This document shows, in pieces, positions 52,023-59,863 of a stretch of DNA of 64,000 bases. The stretch comes from Candidatus Methanosuratincola sp. (GTDB taxonomy: Archaea; Thermoproteota; Methanomethylicia; Methanomethylicales; Methanomethylicaceae): assembly GCA_014361455.1 (NCBI GenBank), contig JACIVP010000005.1, positions 1 to 64,000 on the forward strand. The letters are read 5' to 3'. A model generated the notes under the pieces. The model had not been told where the DNA came from, searched no databases, and saw only the letters and a program-made list of their open reading frames with translations. The first letter of the stretch is position 1, and every line of letters begins with the position of its first letter. The position numbers were made by a program, and so were the translations under genes.

Positions 52023-52367
52023 TAGACGATATTTTTCCTTTTTCTGCTCCGATCCAGCAGTTGGTGCGCTGGCAGATGCTGCCAAAGCAAAAAATGCTTT
52101 GTTAACTAACCGTGTTACCGAGCGGCGAATTCACCGTTTTCGGTCACCAGCCTCCCAAGTTCGAGTTCTTTCATTCATAAATTGCAGCAAGGCGGGGCAG
52201 GTCAAATGTGAAGAAAGAAGCGAATTAACAAATCCCTTCATCAATACACAGAGCAAGAAAAGTTATAAATGAGCCAAAGGGAACAAATTTAACAATTGTA
52301 CCGAAAAGATCGCTTATCATTTTATCTCGCTGTTTAATGTAAAAAGTGGGGGTTCCTGCTTACTGGA

Positions 52368-52727
52368 TTATCTCTTGCTCTTGCGCATCGCAAGGTATGC
52401 GGCTGCTGCGCCGAGGATGACGACGACGACGGCTATCCCAACGTAGACGAGGGTCATGTCGGCTCCGCCTCCTGCTGCTGCCTCGGAGGCGGTTATCATC
52501 CACGACTCGGATTCAGTGTTGCCGGCGGCGTCGGTGAGGCGGAGGGTTATGGTGTGGTTGCCCGCCAGTACCCGGTAGTCGACATTAATCGTGGCACAGG
52601 CTTCGAAGAAGCCCTTGAGGAACTGGCAATTTGACTTGGCCCTCCCTGCCTCAATCTCAGTTTCTTGAAAAGATGGATAAGAAGCAGGGGAAATAGTTCC
52701 AGACGGCACACCATCATTGCATAACAT
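52368..52727 (-). pseudogene. C-terminal fragment of an Ig-like, membrane-anchored surface protein
   Basis: The last 75 residues look genuine: ATINVDYRVLAGNHTITLRL, then TDAAGNTESESW (end of a beta-sandwich repeat), a Gly/Ala linker, a transmembrane helix (MTLVYVGIAVVVVILGAAAA) and a short basic tail MRKSKR. Such tails anchor S-layer-associated or pseudomurein-independent surface proteins. The 40 residues before it have a different character, and no signal peptide is present, so this is probably the stub of a larger deleted gene. Confidence 0.6.
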
Positions 52728-52734
52728 ATCATCT

Positions 52735-52979
52735 TCATCTTAACTGATCTTCGATTTCCTTTAACAACTCAGCTACCTTCCTCCCCTTCTCGGTGAGCGA
52801 GATCAGCCGCCTCCGGGGGAACTCCTGCTCGAGCTCTTCCTGAATGAGGCCCATGTCTTTGAGGCACCTGTCGATGAGGCAGAACCTTTCAAAGTCCTTG
52901 AGTGTACCGTACTCCTGTACCGTAACATTACGGTACTTGAACCTGAAGCCTATCCTCTCAAGTTGATTTTCATATGTTA
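52735..52979 (-). pseudogene. Winged-helix regulator fragment lacking a start codon
   Basis: An open frame of about 80 codons ends at TGA 52735: YENQLERIGFRFKYRNVTVQ, YGTLKDFERFCLIDRCLKDM, LIQEELEQEFPRRRLISLTE and KGRKVAELLKEIEDQL. The RLISLTEKGRKVAELL part is the wing and last helix of MarR/ArsR-like winged-helix proteins. No ATG, GTG or TTG lies in frame before the internal Met, and the frame runs into the 3' end of tRNA-Ser. It therefore appears truncated at the tRNA. Confidence 0.55.
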
Positions 52980-52983
52980 AAAA

Positions 52984-53110
52984 TGGCGCCGAGGGGGGGA
53001 TTCGAACCCCCGAGACCCTTACGAGTCACAAGCTCTCGGGAAGAGCCCTAGCCTTCTCCAGGCTTAAGCCCTGCACAGGATTGCTCCCTACCAGGCTAGG
53101 ATACCTCGGC
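52984..53110 (-). tRNA. tRNA-Ser (anticodon GGA), CCA encoded, with one or two introns
   Basis: 127 nt on the minus strand. Acceptor GCCGAGG/CCTCGGC, discriminator G, encoded CCA; T-arm GGGGG-TTCGAAT-CCCCC. The class II variable arm is GACTC-GTAA-GGGTC, and the anticodon stem TAAGC/GCTTG closes loop CTGGAGA (anticodon 53057-53059) only after removing 21 nt at 53035-53055, the canonical 37/38 position. The D-arm to position 26 region carries about 17 surplus nt (around 53068-53084), best read as a second, noncanonical intron. Mature length would be about 89 nt. Confidence 0.82.
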
Positions 53111-53127
53111 TCGCTTTCCCCTTACAA

Positions 53128-53140
53128 ATGGGGGCGGATA
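53128..53140 (-). promoter_or_regulatory. TATA-like element of tRNA-Ser
   Basis: AAAAAAATATCC on the minus strand, about 25 nt upstream of the tRNA 5' end. Confidence 0.45.
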
Positions 53141-53182
53141 TTTTTTTGCTTTTTCCCCAATAACTACGTTTGGTTGCTTTAG

Positions 53183-53812
53183 TTAGTCCTTCGCGATGGC
53201 ATTGCCCGGAGGCACCTTGTAGGACCTGAAGACCCTGTAGCCGCTCTTTCTCGAGACGACATAAACGTTATGGAAAATCTCCTCCATCTTCCTCGGGATC
53301 GCATTGACCCCCTTGCGGAGCACAATCTGCAGGAAACCACCCTCCACGAGGTGATCGAACGCCCCTTCGATCATTGGGAAGATCGTCTTGTAGCCCGCGG
53401 CAAGGGGCGGATTAGAGACTATTGCATCGAAATCCTTGCCCCCAAGCATGGAATAGAGATCGCTGTGGAGGACTTCGGCGTTGTGGACCTCGTTTCTCTC
53501 GATGTTCTCCCTGACCAGCTTCACCGCAGCAGGGTTCACGTCTACCATGGTGACTTTAATCGCGGGGTAGAGCTTGGCAATTGTGATGCCGATCACACCG
53601 TAGCCGCAACCCATGTCCAGCACATCTCCAGACTCGGGCAGGTTCAAGCTGTCTATGAGCACGAGGGTCCCCAAGTCGACTTTGTCCTTTGAGAATATGC
53701 CGCTAGAGCTGGCTAGCTCAAGAAACTGCCCCTTTATGTTGAGCCGTATTATGAAGCGCCTCTTCGGCTGCTGGGGCCGAGAATCATAATAGTGTGTGCC
53801 GTGCTGATCCAT
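53183..53812 (-). CDS. Class I SAM methyltransferase, RsmC-like small domain
   Basis: 209 aa: motif I VLDMGCGYGVIGITIAKLYP, motif II TMVDVNPAAVKLVREN, and catalytic NPPLAAG typical of amino-methylating RNA/protein methyltransferases. The N-terminus HYYDSRPQQP and FSKDKVDLGTLVLIDSL resemble the archaeal rRNA guanine-N2 methyltransferase group (RsmC/COG2813). Substrate inferred only. It ends the spc-side transcription unit after Cbf5. Confidence 0.85.
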   Translation of the reverse strand: MDQHGTHYYDSRPQQPKRRFIIRLNIKGQFLELASSSGIFSKDKVDLGTLVLIDSLNLPESGDVLDMGCGYGVIGITIAKLYPAIKVTMVDVNPAAVKLVRENIERNEVHNAEVLHSDLYSMLGGKDFDAIVSNPPLAAGYKTIFPMIEGAFDHLVEGGFLQIVLRKGVNAIPRKMEEIFHNVYVVSRKSGYRVFRSYKVPPGNAIAKD

Positions 53813-53845
53813 ATCAGCTCAACTCAAGCCAACTTGATCCGATAA

Positions 53846-53880
53846 ATCCAATCCAATCCAATCCAATCCAATCCAATCCA
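53846..53880 (+). repeat. (ATCCA)7 pentanucleotide tandem repeat
   Basis: Seven perfect ATCCA units in the spacer between the methyltransferase start and the Cbf5 stop, followed by a degenerate unit. Together with the GTTTT and AAAG arrays it shows a tendency for short tandem repeats in intercistronic DNA. Confidence 0.95.
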
Positions 53881-53917
53881 ATCAATCCAACTCACAAAAC
53901 CAAAAACAACCAACAGA

Positions 53918-54889
53918 TTAACCCGATGCCCACCCCTTCGGGTACGTCCCAGGCTCCATTACAATCCGTTCAGTGTCAGCGATTAGCCCACTCTCAGAAC
54001 GGATACATTCCTCGCTGCTCAGCCTCGCTTTGGCTATGCCTACAAGTTCGCCTTTTCCTGTCATTATGCATAGGGTGTCCCCTGGCTTGACCCCCTTGCT
54101 TATCTTAAGAAGACCCGGCGCAGCAAGATTGGCGCCGTGGCAGATCGCGTCTACGGCCGAGTCCCTGATGAAGACCTTTGGAAGACCCCCGATGAATTCC
54201 TCGACCGGGGAGACCACCCCCCTCAGCATTGTTTCTTCCCCCCGGTCCTTCCAGATCGTGATCGCGTCGAGGAGCTCGTGCAGGGTGTGGATGCCCTCAT
54301 CTTCCCTGAAAGGCCCGGCCCGCGTCCTCCTCAGCTCGCGCATGTGTGCACCGACGCCCAGCACCTCGCCTATGTCGTGGCAGAGCTTCCGGATGTACGT
54401 TCCAGCTTCGCAGCTCACCCTCATCAGGACGTACTTGCCCTCTTTTTCGATGAGATCGATCGAGTAGACGTTCCTCACCCTTAGGGCGCGCTTGACTGCC
54501 GACCGGACGGGCGGGAGCTGGTATATCGGCCCGATGAACTCTTTTATTATGCCCTCGAGTCGCTGCCTTTCGACGTCCTCGTGAAGCTCCATGACGCAGA
54601 CATATTCTTTCCCGGAGCGCATGATGAAGGAGATGATCCGTGTCGCCCTCTCGAGGGTTACAGGGAGGACGCCGCTGACCTTCGGGTCGAGGGTTCCGCC
54701 ATGGCCGGCCCGGCTCAGGGAAAGGAGTTTCTTGACCCAGGCCACTACCTCGTGGCTGCTTGGTCCTGGAGGTTTGTCGAGGTTAATCACGCCCACGGCG
54801 AGGTATTCTCTGATCGGCCTCTCCCGGGGAACCCACCCGTGCGACGGGTTTGACTGCTCTTCGGCCCTGACCAAGAAATCATCGTACAA
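53918..54889 (-). CDS. cbf5: tRNA/rRNA pseudouridine synthase Cbf5 (TruB family)
   Basis: About 323 aa. Catalytic Asp region GHGGTLDPKVSGVLPVTLER, Tyr/basic YQLPPVRSAVKRALRVR and YIRKLCHDIGEVLG; C-terminal PUA domain (KGVKPGDTLCIMTGKGELVG). It is the catalytic subunit of H/ACA RNPs and also makes tRNA Psi55. I prefer TTG at 54889, which follows GGTG and gives the family start YDDFLVRAEE, rather than 54964, which overlaps cmk. No intron is present. Confidence 0.94.
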   Translation of the reverse strand: MYDDFLVRAEEQSNPSHGWVPRERPIREYLAVGVINLDKPPGPSSHEVVAWVKKLLSLSRAGHGGTLDPKVSGVLPVTLERATRIISFIMRSGKEYVCVMELHEDVERQRLEGIIKEFIGPIYQLPPVRSAVKRALRVRNVYSIDLIEKEGKYVLMRVSCEAGTYIRKLCHDIGEVLGVGAHMRELRRTRAGPFREDEGIHTLHELLDAITIWKDRGEETMLRGVVSPVEEFIGGLPKVFIRDSAVDAICHGANLAAPGLLKISKGVKPGDTLCIMTGKGELVGIAKARLSSEECIRSESGLIADTERIVMEPGTYPKGWASG

Positions 54890-54935
54890 AAGGATGCACC
54901 ATTCATCTCGAAATTTGTTCCCTGCTCTATTTATC

Positions 54936-55508
54936 TTATGTCCTGCTGAAATGTGTCGAAACATATAGGTCTATTATGAGCCTGAGCAGGGCGATAATCT
55001 CCTCCTTGCCCCATATCGACGTGTTCACAACGAAGTCGTAGCCCGAGAGGTCTGAGATGTCGATCCCGTAGATCGAGAGGTAACGCTGCCGCTCACTCTC
55101 CTGTCGCTCCTTTGTCTTTGCGATCGCCTCTTCGATCGGAAGGTTCTCCCTCTCTGCTATCCGGCGGGCCCTCACCTCGAACGGGGCGGTCAGGTAGAAG
55201 CTCAGCTTTGGGGCGCCCTCCGAGAACCATGAGACGAGCCTCCCTTCCAAGATGCACCCGCCATTCTTTGCGTACTCCTCGGTCCTCATGTCGATCTCCC
55301 TGTCAATCGACGGATCGTGCGCGGACGCCTCGGAGAGCTCCTCGAGCGAGATCCCTCTCTCCCTTGCGATCGACCTGAAGATGGAACCTGCAGAGTAGTG
55401 GGGGACACAGTAGATCTCCGCAAGCCTCGAGGCGCAGTGCGACTTGCCAGACCCGGGAGGACCGCTTATCGTGACCAGGAACCCTTTTGGGAGCGGCGAT
55501 TGATCCAA
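54936..55508 (-). CDS. cmk: Cytidylate kinase (archaeal type)
   Basis: 190 aa with P-loop ISGPPGSGKSHCASRLAEIY, YSAGSIFRSIARERG, CILEGRLVSWF and ARRIAERENLPIEEA. It phosphorylates CMP/dCMP. In many archaea L34e and L14e flank this gene; neither is present here. Confidence 0.93.
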   Translation of the reverse strand: MDQSPLPKGFLVTISGPPGSGKSHCASRLAEIYCVPHYSAGSIFRSIARERGISLEELSEASAHDPSIDREIDMRTEEYAKNGGCILEGRLVSWFSEGAPKLSFYLTAPFEVRARRIAERENLPIEEAIAKTKERQESERQRYLSIYGIDISDLSGYDFVVNTSIWGKEEIIALLRLIIDLYVSTHFSRT

Positions 55509-55525
55509 GCCAGAGCCCCCGTGCG

Positions 55526-56047
55526 CTAGTCAACTGCTGAAGGTAGACCAAAGAGGCGCTGCATCAGGGATGAAACGCTGAACGAGGAGATGAGGTACCA
55601 GACCCAGAAGTTCAGTTCCGTGCCAACGAAAGGTAGGGATATCGGGGAGACCGCAACGACTGACTGGTTGTACCCGAAGACTGCGTAGAATATGTAGTAG
55701 AAAATGAAGAACGGGATGATCGTGAATATCATCGGCTTTAACTGCTCCTTCGACATCTCAGACTGGGCTGCCTTGATCGCCGTTTCCTTCTTCTTCAGCC
55801 GCGCGATAGCCTTATCGTCCTTGGCTCGGACCGCCTGCGTGTACTCACTCTGCCAGGCTCTGACCTCAGCAGTCCGCCTCCTGAGCAGGTCTACGTCCAC
55901 GACGAGCCGTGTAACGCCAGAGGAGATCGCTGCCATCATGATCGTAATCAGGAAGACCGACAGGACTGCCCATGGGTACTCCTTGGCAGGGCCCATTGCC
56001 CCCGATATTGCATTTACAATCCCAAGGTAGATCTCGTTCAGATCCAT
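55526..56047 (-). CDS. DUF106/EMC3-like membrane insertase homologue
   Basis: 173 aa with three hydrophobic segments (about 22-45, 105-125 and 140-160) and a positively charged coiled region LLRRRTAEVRAWQSEYTQAV between the first two. This matches archaeal DUF106, a distant YidC/Oxa1 relative thought to insert membrane proteins. Its placement between secY-adk and cmk is conserved and fits a translocation role. Confidence 0.88.
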   Translation of the reverse strand: MDLNEIYLGIVNAISGAMGPAKEYPWAVLSVFLITIMMAAISSGVTRLVVDVDLLRRRTAEVRAWQSEYTQAVRAKDDKAIARLKKKETAIKAAQSEMSKEQLKPMIFTIIPFFIFYYIFYAVFGYNQSVVAVSPISLPFVGTELNFWVWYLISSFSVSSLMQRLFGLPSAVD

Positions 56048-56051
56048 CAGA

Positions 56052-56645
56052 TCAACCCTCCCAGAAGAGGGAGGCTATCACTTTGGCGGCCTCAATGTAT
56101 CCGCCTTCCCTGTTCTTGGCGACAACGACTGTGCACCCAGTCTGAACTGAGACCGCAGCAGCGCCGGCCCTGCCCATCATCTGGTGCTCGGTGATCCTTT
56201 CAGGCGAGTCGCTCTCCCTCACACGTATGGCAACATCCTTGCTGCGGCGCTTGGATATCTCCTCAGGGTCAGCCTCGAGGAGGACTATAGCATCGGGCTT
56301 CAGTGCCCCAGCGACCCAAGATGGGATCCCAGGCATGTAACCCTTGGAGGTGTTTATGAACATGTGCGTATCGACTATCACGTTTCCATTTATCTGCCTT
56401 ATGGATTCGGACGCCTGTAGCTGAAGGTCCACTTGGGTCTTGACCGGGAGGCGGCGCATCTCGTCCCTTGCCCTCACGAGGCCAAGCTTGGAAGCCTCTT
56501 CGAACATAATGTTCCCGTAGTTGACCAGTGAAACGTCCTTCCCGCTCTTCAGGCAAAGGTCGAGGGCGGCGTTGAGGACGGTGGTCTTCCCGACCCCCGG
56601 GACGCCGGTGACTATCACGATTTTACCTTGCTTAGTCGACGACAT
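56052..56645 (-). CDS. adkA: Adenylate kinase, archaeal AdkA type
   Basis: 197 aa: P-loop IVTGVPGVGKTTVLNAAL, FEEASKLGLVRARDEMRRLP and VIVDTHMFINTSKGYMPG. The archaeal trimeric adenylate kinase interconverts ATP, AMP and ADP. It directly follows secY. Confidence 0.94.
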   Translation of the reverse strand: MSSTKQGKIVIVTGVPGVGKTTVLNAALDLCLKSGKDVSLVNYGNIMFEEASKLGLVRARDEMRRLPVKTQVDLQLQASESIRQINGNVIVDTHMFINTSKGYMPGIPSWVAGALKPDAIVLLEADPEEISKRRSKDVAIRVRESDSPERITEHQMMGRAGAAAVSVQTGCTVVVAKNREGGYIEAAKVIASLFWEG

Positions 56646-56655
56646 CTCCAGCGCC

Positions 56656-58071
56656 TCACTCCTGACCGAGCAGCCTCCCTAGACCAGGGTATGTCTCAGC
56701 AAGCTGCTCCTTCGCAAGTATCTGGTAGTACTGATATATAATGCCCACGGAGAGCAGTATCCCTATTCCGCTGCCGATGGCGCCAAGCATATCTGCAAAG
56801 CCTGCGAGCAGCCCTATTGTTACGCCGCTGATTATGGTGAGGGACGGGATGTACCGGTTCAGCATGGACTCAATGACCGCCGGAGATCTCCTGAAGCCAG
56901 GTATCTGGAGGCCAGCATTCACCAGCTGCTCGGCCTGGTTCCTTGCGCTCATACCCGAGACCTCGACCCATATCTTGGCGAAGAGCGCCGAGAATCCCAC
57001 GAGTATGAGAATGTACACCAGCGCATGGAGCGGATCCTGGGCAACGGCAGTGAGGCTCCGCGGTGCCTGGATGTAGTACAGGAGGTTGCCGGGTAACAAG
57101 GCGTAGTTCTCGTCGAACTGGACCAGCCAGTTCAGCCACGGGTTGGTATTGCCCTGGTTGAAGTTGTTCCAGATTATCTGGCCTAAGTAGTAAAAGTTTG
57201 CAAAGAGCGCTGAGGTGAGTATCACAGGGATGTTTGAGACGTAGAGGAACTTGAGCGGGATCTTCGCCCTCATGCCCCCGTACTTCGCGTATGCGACGGG
57301 GATCTCGATCTTCATGCCCTCCAAGTACACAGCGACGAAGAAGACCAGCAGCATTGCTATGACACCGATCATGTCCGGATACGGATACCTAGAGAATGCC
57401 GAGAGCAAGTTCTCCCCGCTTAACGCGGTCTGGAAGAACGCGATGATGGCGCCAAGCGACTTGCCGTCCTCAACAGGCCCCACAGGCGAGAAGCAGAGCC
57501 ACATGACTTGCTGCGCAACGCCAGCAAGGATGAAGAGGCTTATACCACTCCCGAGCCCCCACCCCTTCTGTATCATCTCGTCTAGGAGCAACACCAGTAT
57601 GCCCACTGCCACAAGCTGCCCTATAATGAGTGCGGATGCAGTCGGCGTTGGGCTCCCATAAAAGCCTCCAAGAAGGAAGGCGAACGCCTCGACAACGGTC
57701 ATCACGATCGCGAATATCTTTTGGGTGCCGGTGAACAGCCCACGGTCTTTAGGGTTGGACATGTTGACATTGAGTATCTTGGATCCAGCGAGTATCTGCA
57801 TTATAAGTCCCGCGGTAACGATTGGACCGATCCCGAGATCCATCAGTGTGCCCTGCTTCGAGGCGAAGATTATCCGGTAGACGAGGAACTGCTCGAATGT
57901 GCTTTCCGAATATGGGATGCCGTAAAGCGGGATCTCAGCCATTATCAGGTAGATTGCGAGTGCCAGGACAGTCCAGAGGATCTTCTCCTTCAGGCTAATC
58001 TTTCTCTGCGGCTTCGGTATCTCTGGAAGGCGCCTGACTAATGGCTCTACCAGCTCTAAGAACCTGGGCAT
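56656..58071 (-). CDS. secY: Preprotein translocase SecY (Sec61 alpha)
   Basis: 471 aa with about ten transmembrane helices. The N-terminal KPQRKISLKEKILWTVLALA, plug region LMDLGIGPIVTAGLIMQILA, and cytosolic loops GMKIEIPVAYAKYGGMRAKI and AEQLVNAGLQIPGFRRSP are diagnostic. It forms the protein-conducting channel. Confidence 0.97.
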   Translation of the reverse strand: MPRFLELVEPLVRRLPEIPKPQRKISLKEKILWTVLALAIYLIMAEIPLYGIPYSESTFEQFLVYRIIFASKQGTLMDLGIGPIVTAGLIMQILAGSKILNVNMSNPKDRGLFTGTQKIFAIVMTVVEAFAFLLGGFYGSPTPTASALIIGQLVAVGILVLLLDEMIQKGWGLGSGISLFILAGVAQQVMWLCFSPVGPVEDGKSLGAIIAFFQTALSGENLLSAFSRYPYPDMIGVIAMLLVFFVAVYLEGMKIEIPVAYAKYGGMRAKIPLKFLYVSNIPVILTSALFANFYYLGQIIWNNFNQGNTNPWLNWLVQFDENYALLPGNLLYYIQAPRSLTAVAQDPLHALVYILILVGFSALFAKIWVEVSGMSARNQAEQLVNAGLQIPGFRRSPAVIESMLNRYIPSLTIISGVTIGLLAGFADMLGAIGSGIGILLSVGIIYQYYQILAKEQLAETYPGLGRLLGQE

Positions 58072-58098
58072 GCATCAACCACTCGTGAACATCCATCA

Positions 58099-58530
58099 CT
58101 AGGCAGCTACAACTTCGCCATTAGCCTCGGCAATCTTCTTCTTTGCAAGCTCTGTGAATTTGCTTGCCTTGACCACGACAGGGAAGTCAATCTTGCCACC
58201 GCCGAGGAGCTTGTCGTAGCCAAGCGAGGCGAGATCGATCATTGCCCGCCCTTTCTCGTCCTTCTCAACCACCTTGCGATCTATCAGGGACTGGAGGGAG
58301 CCGACGTTTATTGCAGACACCTCGTCCACGACCGCAGCCGGCCTGACGAAGCCGTCTTTCCCGTAATGATCCTTACCATACTTCACTGCCCAGCTCCACT
58401 TGTGCTTGTGCAGGCCTGCGTTTCCGAAACCGCCCCGCATCCCAGACTTCCTGTGCTGGCCAACCGTGCCCCACCCATATAGCCTAGAGCCGCGCTGTCG
58501 ACGGACCTTACGATCTCTTCTGACGACCAT
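58099..58530 (-). CDS. rpl15: Ribosomal protein L15 (uL15)
   Basis: 143 aa starting VVRRDRKVRRQRGSRLYGWG, then GQHRKSGMRGGFGNAGLHKH and KYGKDHYGKDGFVRPAA. It has its own TATA box (58575-58586), separated from L30 by an unusual 240-nt spacer. Confidence 0.97.
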   Translation of the reverse strand: MVVRRDRKVRRQRGSRLYGWGTVGQHRKSGMRGGFGNAGLHKHKWSWAVKYGKDHYGKDGFVRPAAVVDEVSAINVGSLQSLIDRKVVEKDEKGRAMIDLASLGYDKLLGGGKIDFPVVVKASKFTELAKKKIAEANGEVVAA

Positions 58531-58574
58531 CTGTAAACACCACTAGGATTAGCGTTTAGAAGAAAGATGCCTAT

Positions 58575-58586
58575 CTTAAATATTTT
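58575..58586 (-). promoter_or_regulatory. TATA box upstream of L15-SecY
   Basis: AAATATTTAAGA on the minus strand, about 50 nt before L15, so L15-SecY-AdkA and downstream genes can be transcribed separately from the upstream ribosomal genes. Confidence 0.5.
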
Positions 58587-58636
58587 TACCTTTTGGAGGA
58601 CCCGCAAAGGGAGACCTACAACAGGAGATGGCGGAC

Positions 58637-58655
58637 AAGAAAGAAAGAAAGAAAG
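58637..58655 (+). repeat. Short AAAG tandem repeat
   Basis: AAGAAAGAAAGAAAGAAAG, four to five units, inside the L30-L15 spacer; CTTT on the transcribed strand. Confidence 0.9.
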
Positions 58656-58696
58656 ACAAAACAAGACCGAGCGGCGACTGGTTGGGGAGCGGACTG

Positions 58697-58752
58697 CCAC
58701 CCTACAAGTAGGATGGTCTTCCTGGTGACATGCCTCCACCCCTTTGGGTGTG
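58697..58752 (-). mobile_element. Adjacent hairpins resembling IS200/IS605 right and left ends
   Basis: Hairpin CCACCCTAC-AAG-TAGGATGG (58697-58716) matches the one at 30212-30231 at 16 of 20 positions and shares the flanking GGTCTT. About 16 nt away a second hairpin (about 58734-58752: CCACCCC-TTT-GGGTGTGG) carries GAAGC on one side as in IS605 right ends. No transposase frame is present. Both are within the L30-L15 spacer. Confidence 0.35.
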
Positions 58753-58789
58753 GGCTTCTTGCTCAAATATAAAAGAAAATGAAGGCGCG

Positions 58790-59248
58790 CTATATCATCT
58801 TGCGCATCAGCTCTACTATCGCTGGACCTCGGTACCCGAGCTCGCCGCCTGATTTCAGATGCCTTGTTATGTGCCCCTTGAACCCTCCGCTCGGGGGCGT
58901 GAGGCGGAATGCCCTCTTTATAGGCGGGACGACACGCCCCTCCTCAAGCATCCTCTCCGCCAGTTCCTCGAATGTCCCCAGTGAGAGCCCTTTCATGGCA
59001 TCCTCACTCAGGCGTTTCTCACCTGGCAGGCGGCCCCTCTTCTTCAACAATTCGACCAGAGCTGGCTGTTCGATCTCACCCCAAGTGATATAGTCAACGA
59101 CCTTGTTCAGCATGCCCAGATTTGAAGGGGTGTCCGAAATTAGCGTTGCAGAGAACTTCGATGGGAGATTCAGCCTCGCTAGAGTGTCCAATACCTCTGG
59201 GGCCAACCCCATCTCGCCTCTGAGGCGAATAACAAGATATGTCTTCAT
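58790..59248 (-). CDS. rpl30: Ribosomal protein L30 (uL30)
   Basis: 152 aa from MKTYLVIRLRGEMG, the long archaeal form: LARLNLPSKFSATLISDTPS, YITWGEIEQPALVELLKKRG and RLTPPSGGFKGHITRHLKSG. The ATG at 59248 avoids overlap with S5. Confidence 0.96.
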   Translation of the reverse strand: MKTYLVIRLRGEMGLAPEVLDTLARLNLPSKFSATLISDTPSNLGMLNKVVDYITWGEIEQPALVELLKKRGRLPGEKRLSEDAMKGLSLGTFEELAERMLEEGRVVPPIKRAFRLTPPSGGFKGHITRHLKSGGELGYRGPAIVELMRKMI

Positions 59249-59256
59249 TTCCGACC

Positions 59257-59862
59257 TCACCGCTTGAACTTGTAAGTATTCTTCAATGCATCGTATACTG
59301 CTCCGGCGAAGTTTATTGTAGTCCTGGTCTCCCCGAAAGAGACCACCCATGCATCATTGACCCCAGCGTGCCGGAGTATCGTCTTTGCAACCTCGCCGCC
59401 CACGAGACCGACGCCCTTTGGGGCGGGCAGAAGGACAACGGATACGCTTCCGTTTTTGCCAGTGACCTTGAATGGAAGGCTGTGTGGCTTGCCACAGGGG
59501 CACTCCCAGTTGCCGCAGCCCCTCCTCACAGGAGTGAGGTTGAGCTTGGCATCAGCCACTGCCTTGTCAATTGCGAAGCGCATCTGCTTCGACTTCCCGA
59601 TCCCGAAACCAATGTACCCGTCCCCGTTTCCGACCACGACGCCGATCTTGAATTTGGTGATCTCGCCTGCGTCAGTCTGCTTCTGGACCACGCTTACGTC
59701 CAGAACCTCGTGCTTCATTTCGGGAAGGAGCGCGTCTACGATCTCTGGCTCCTTGATCGGCTGGTTCTGCTCAAAGACCTCTTTGATGCTTGTGATCTTG
59801 CCTTCCAGAACAGCTCTCCCTAGAGATGTCCTCGGGATCCACTGGGTCGTTTGGTATGACAA
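59257..59862 (-). CDS. rps5: Ribosomal protein S5 (uS5)
   Basis: 201 aa: GEITKFKIGVVVGNGDGYIG, the archaeal Cys-rich loop GCGNWECPCGKPHSLPFKVT, and APKGVGLVGGEVAKTILRHA. It lines the mRNA entry site. Confidence 0.98.
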   Translation of the reverse strand: MSYQTTQWIPRTSLGRAVLEGKITSIKEVFEQNQPIKEPEIVDALLPEMKHEVLDVSVVQKQTDAGEITKFKIGVVVGNGDGYIGFGIGKSKQMRFAIDKAVADAKLNLTPVRRGCGNWECPCGKPHSLPFKVTGKNGSVSVVLLPAPKGVGLVGGEVAKTILRHAGVNDAWVVSFGETRTTINFAGAVYDALKNTYKFKR

Positions 59863-59863
59863 C

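Noticed and set aside
52115-52174. Short minus-strand frame beginning MKELELGRLVTENGEF
   Set aside because: It looks protein-like but stops after 19 codons with no continuation found in other frames; not enough to call even a pseudogene.
51988-52272. 94-codon + strand frame after the TasA-like gene
   Set aside because: It starts within a terminator-like hairpin, has no ribosome-binding site and no protein-like pattern.
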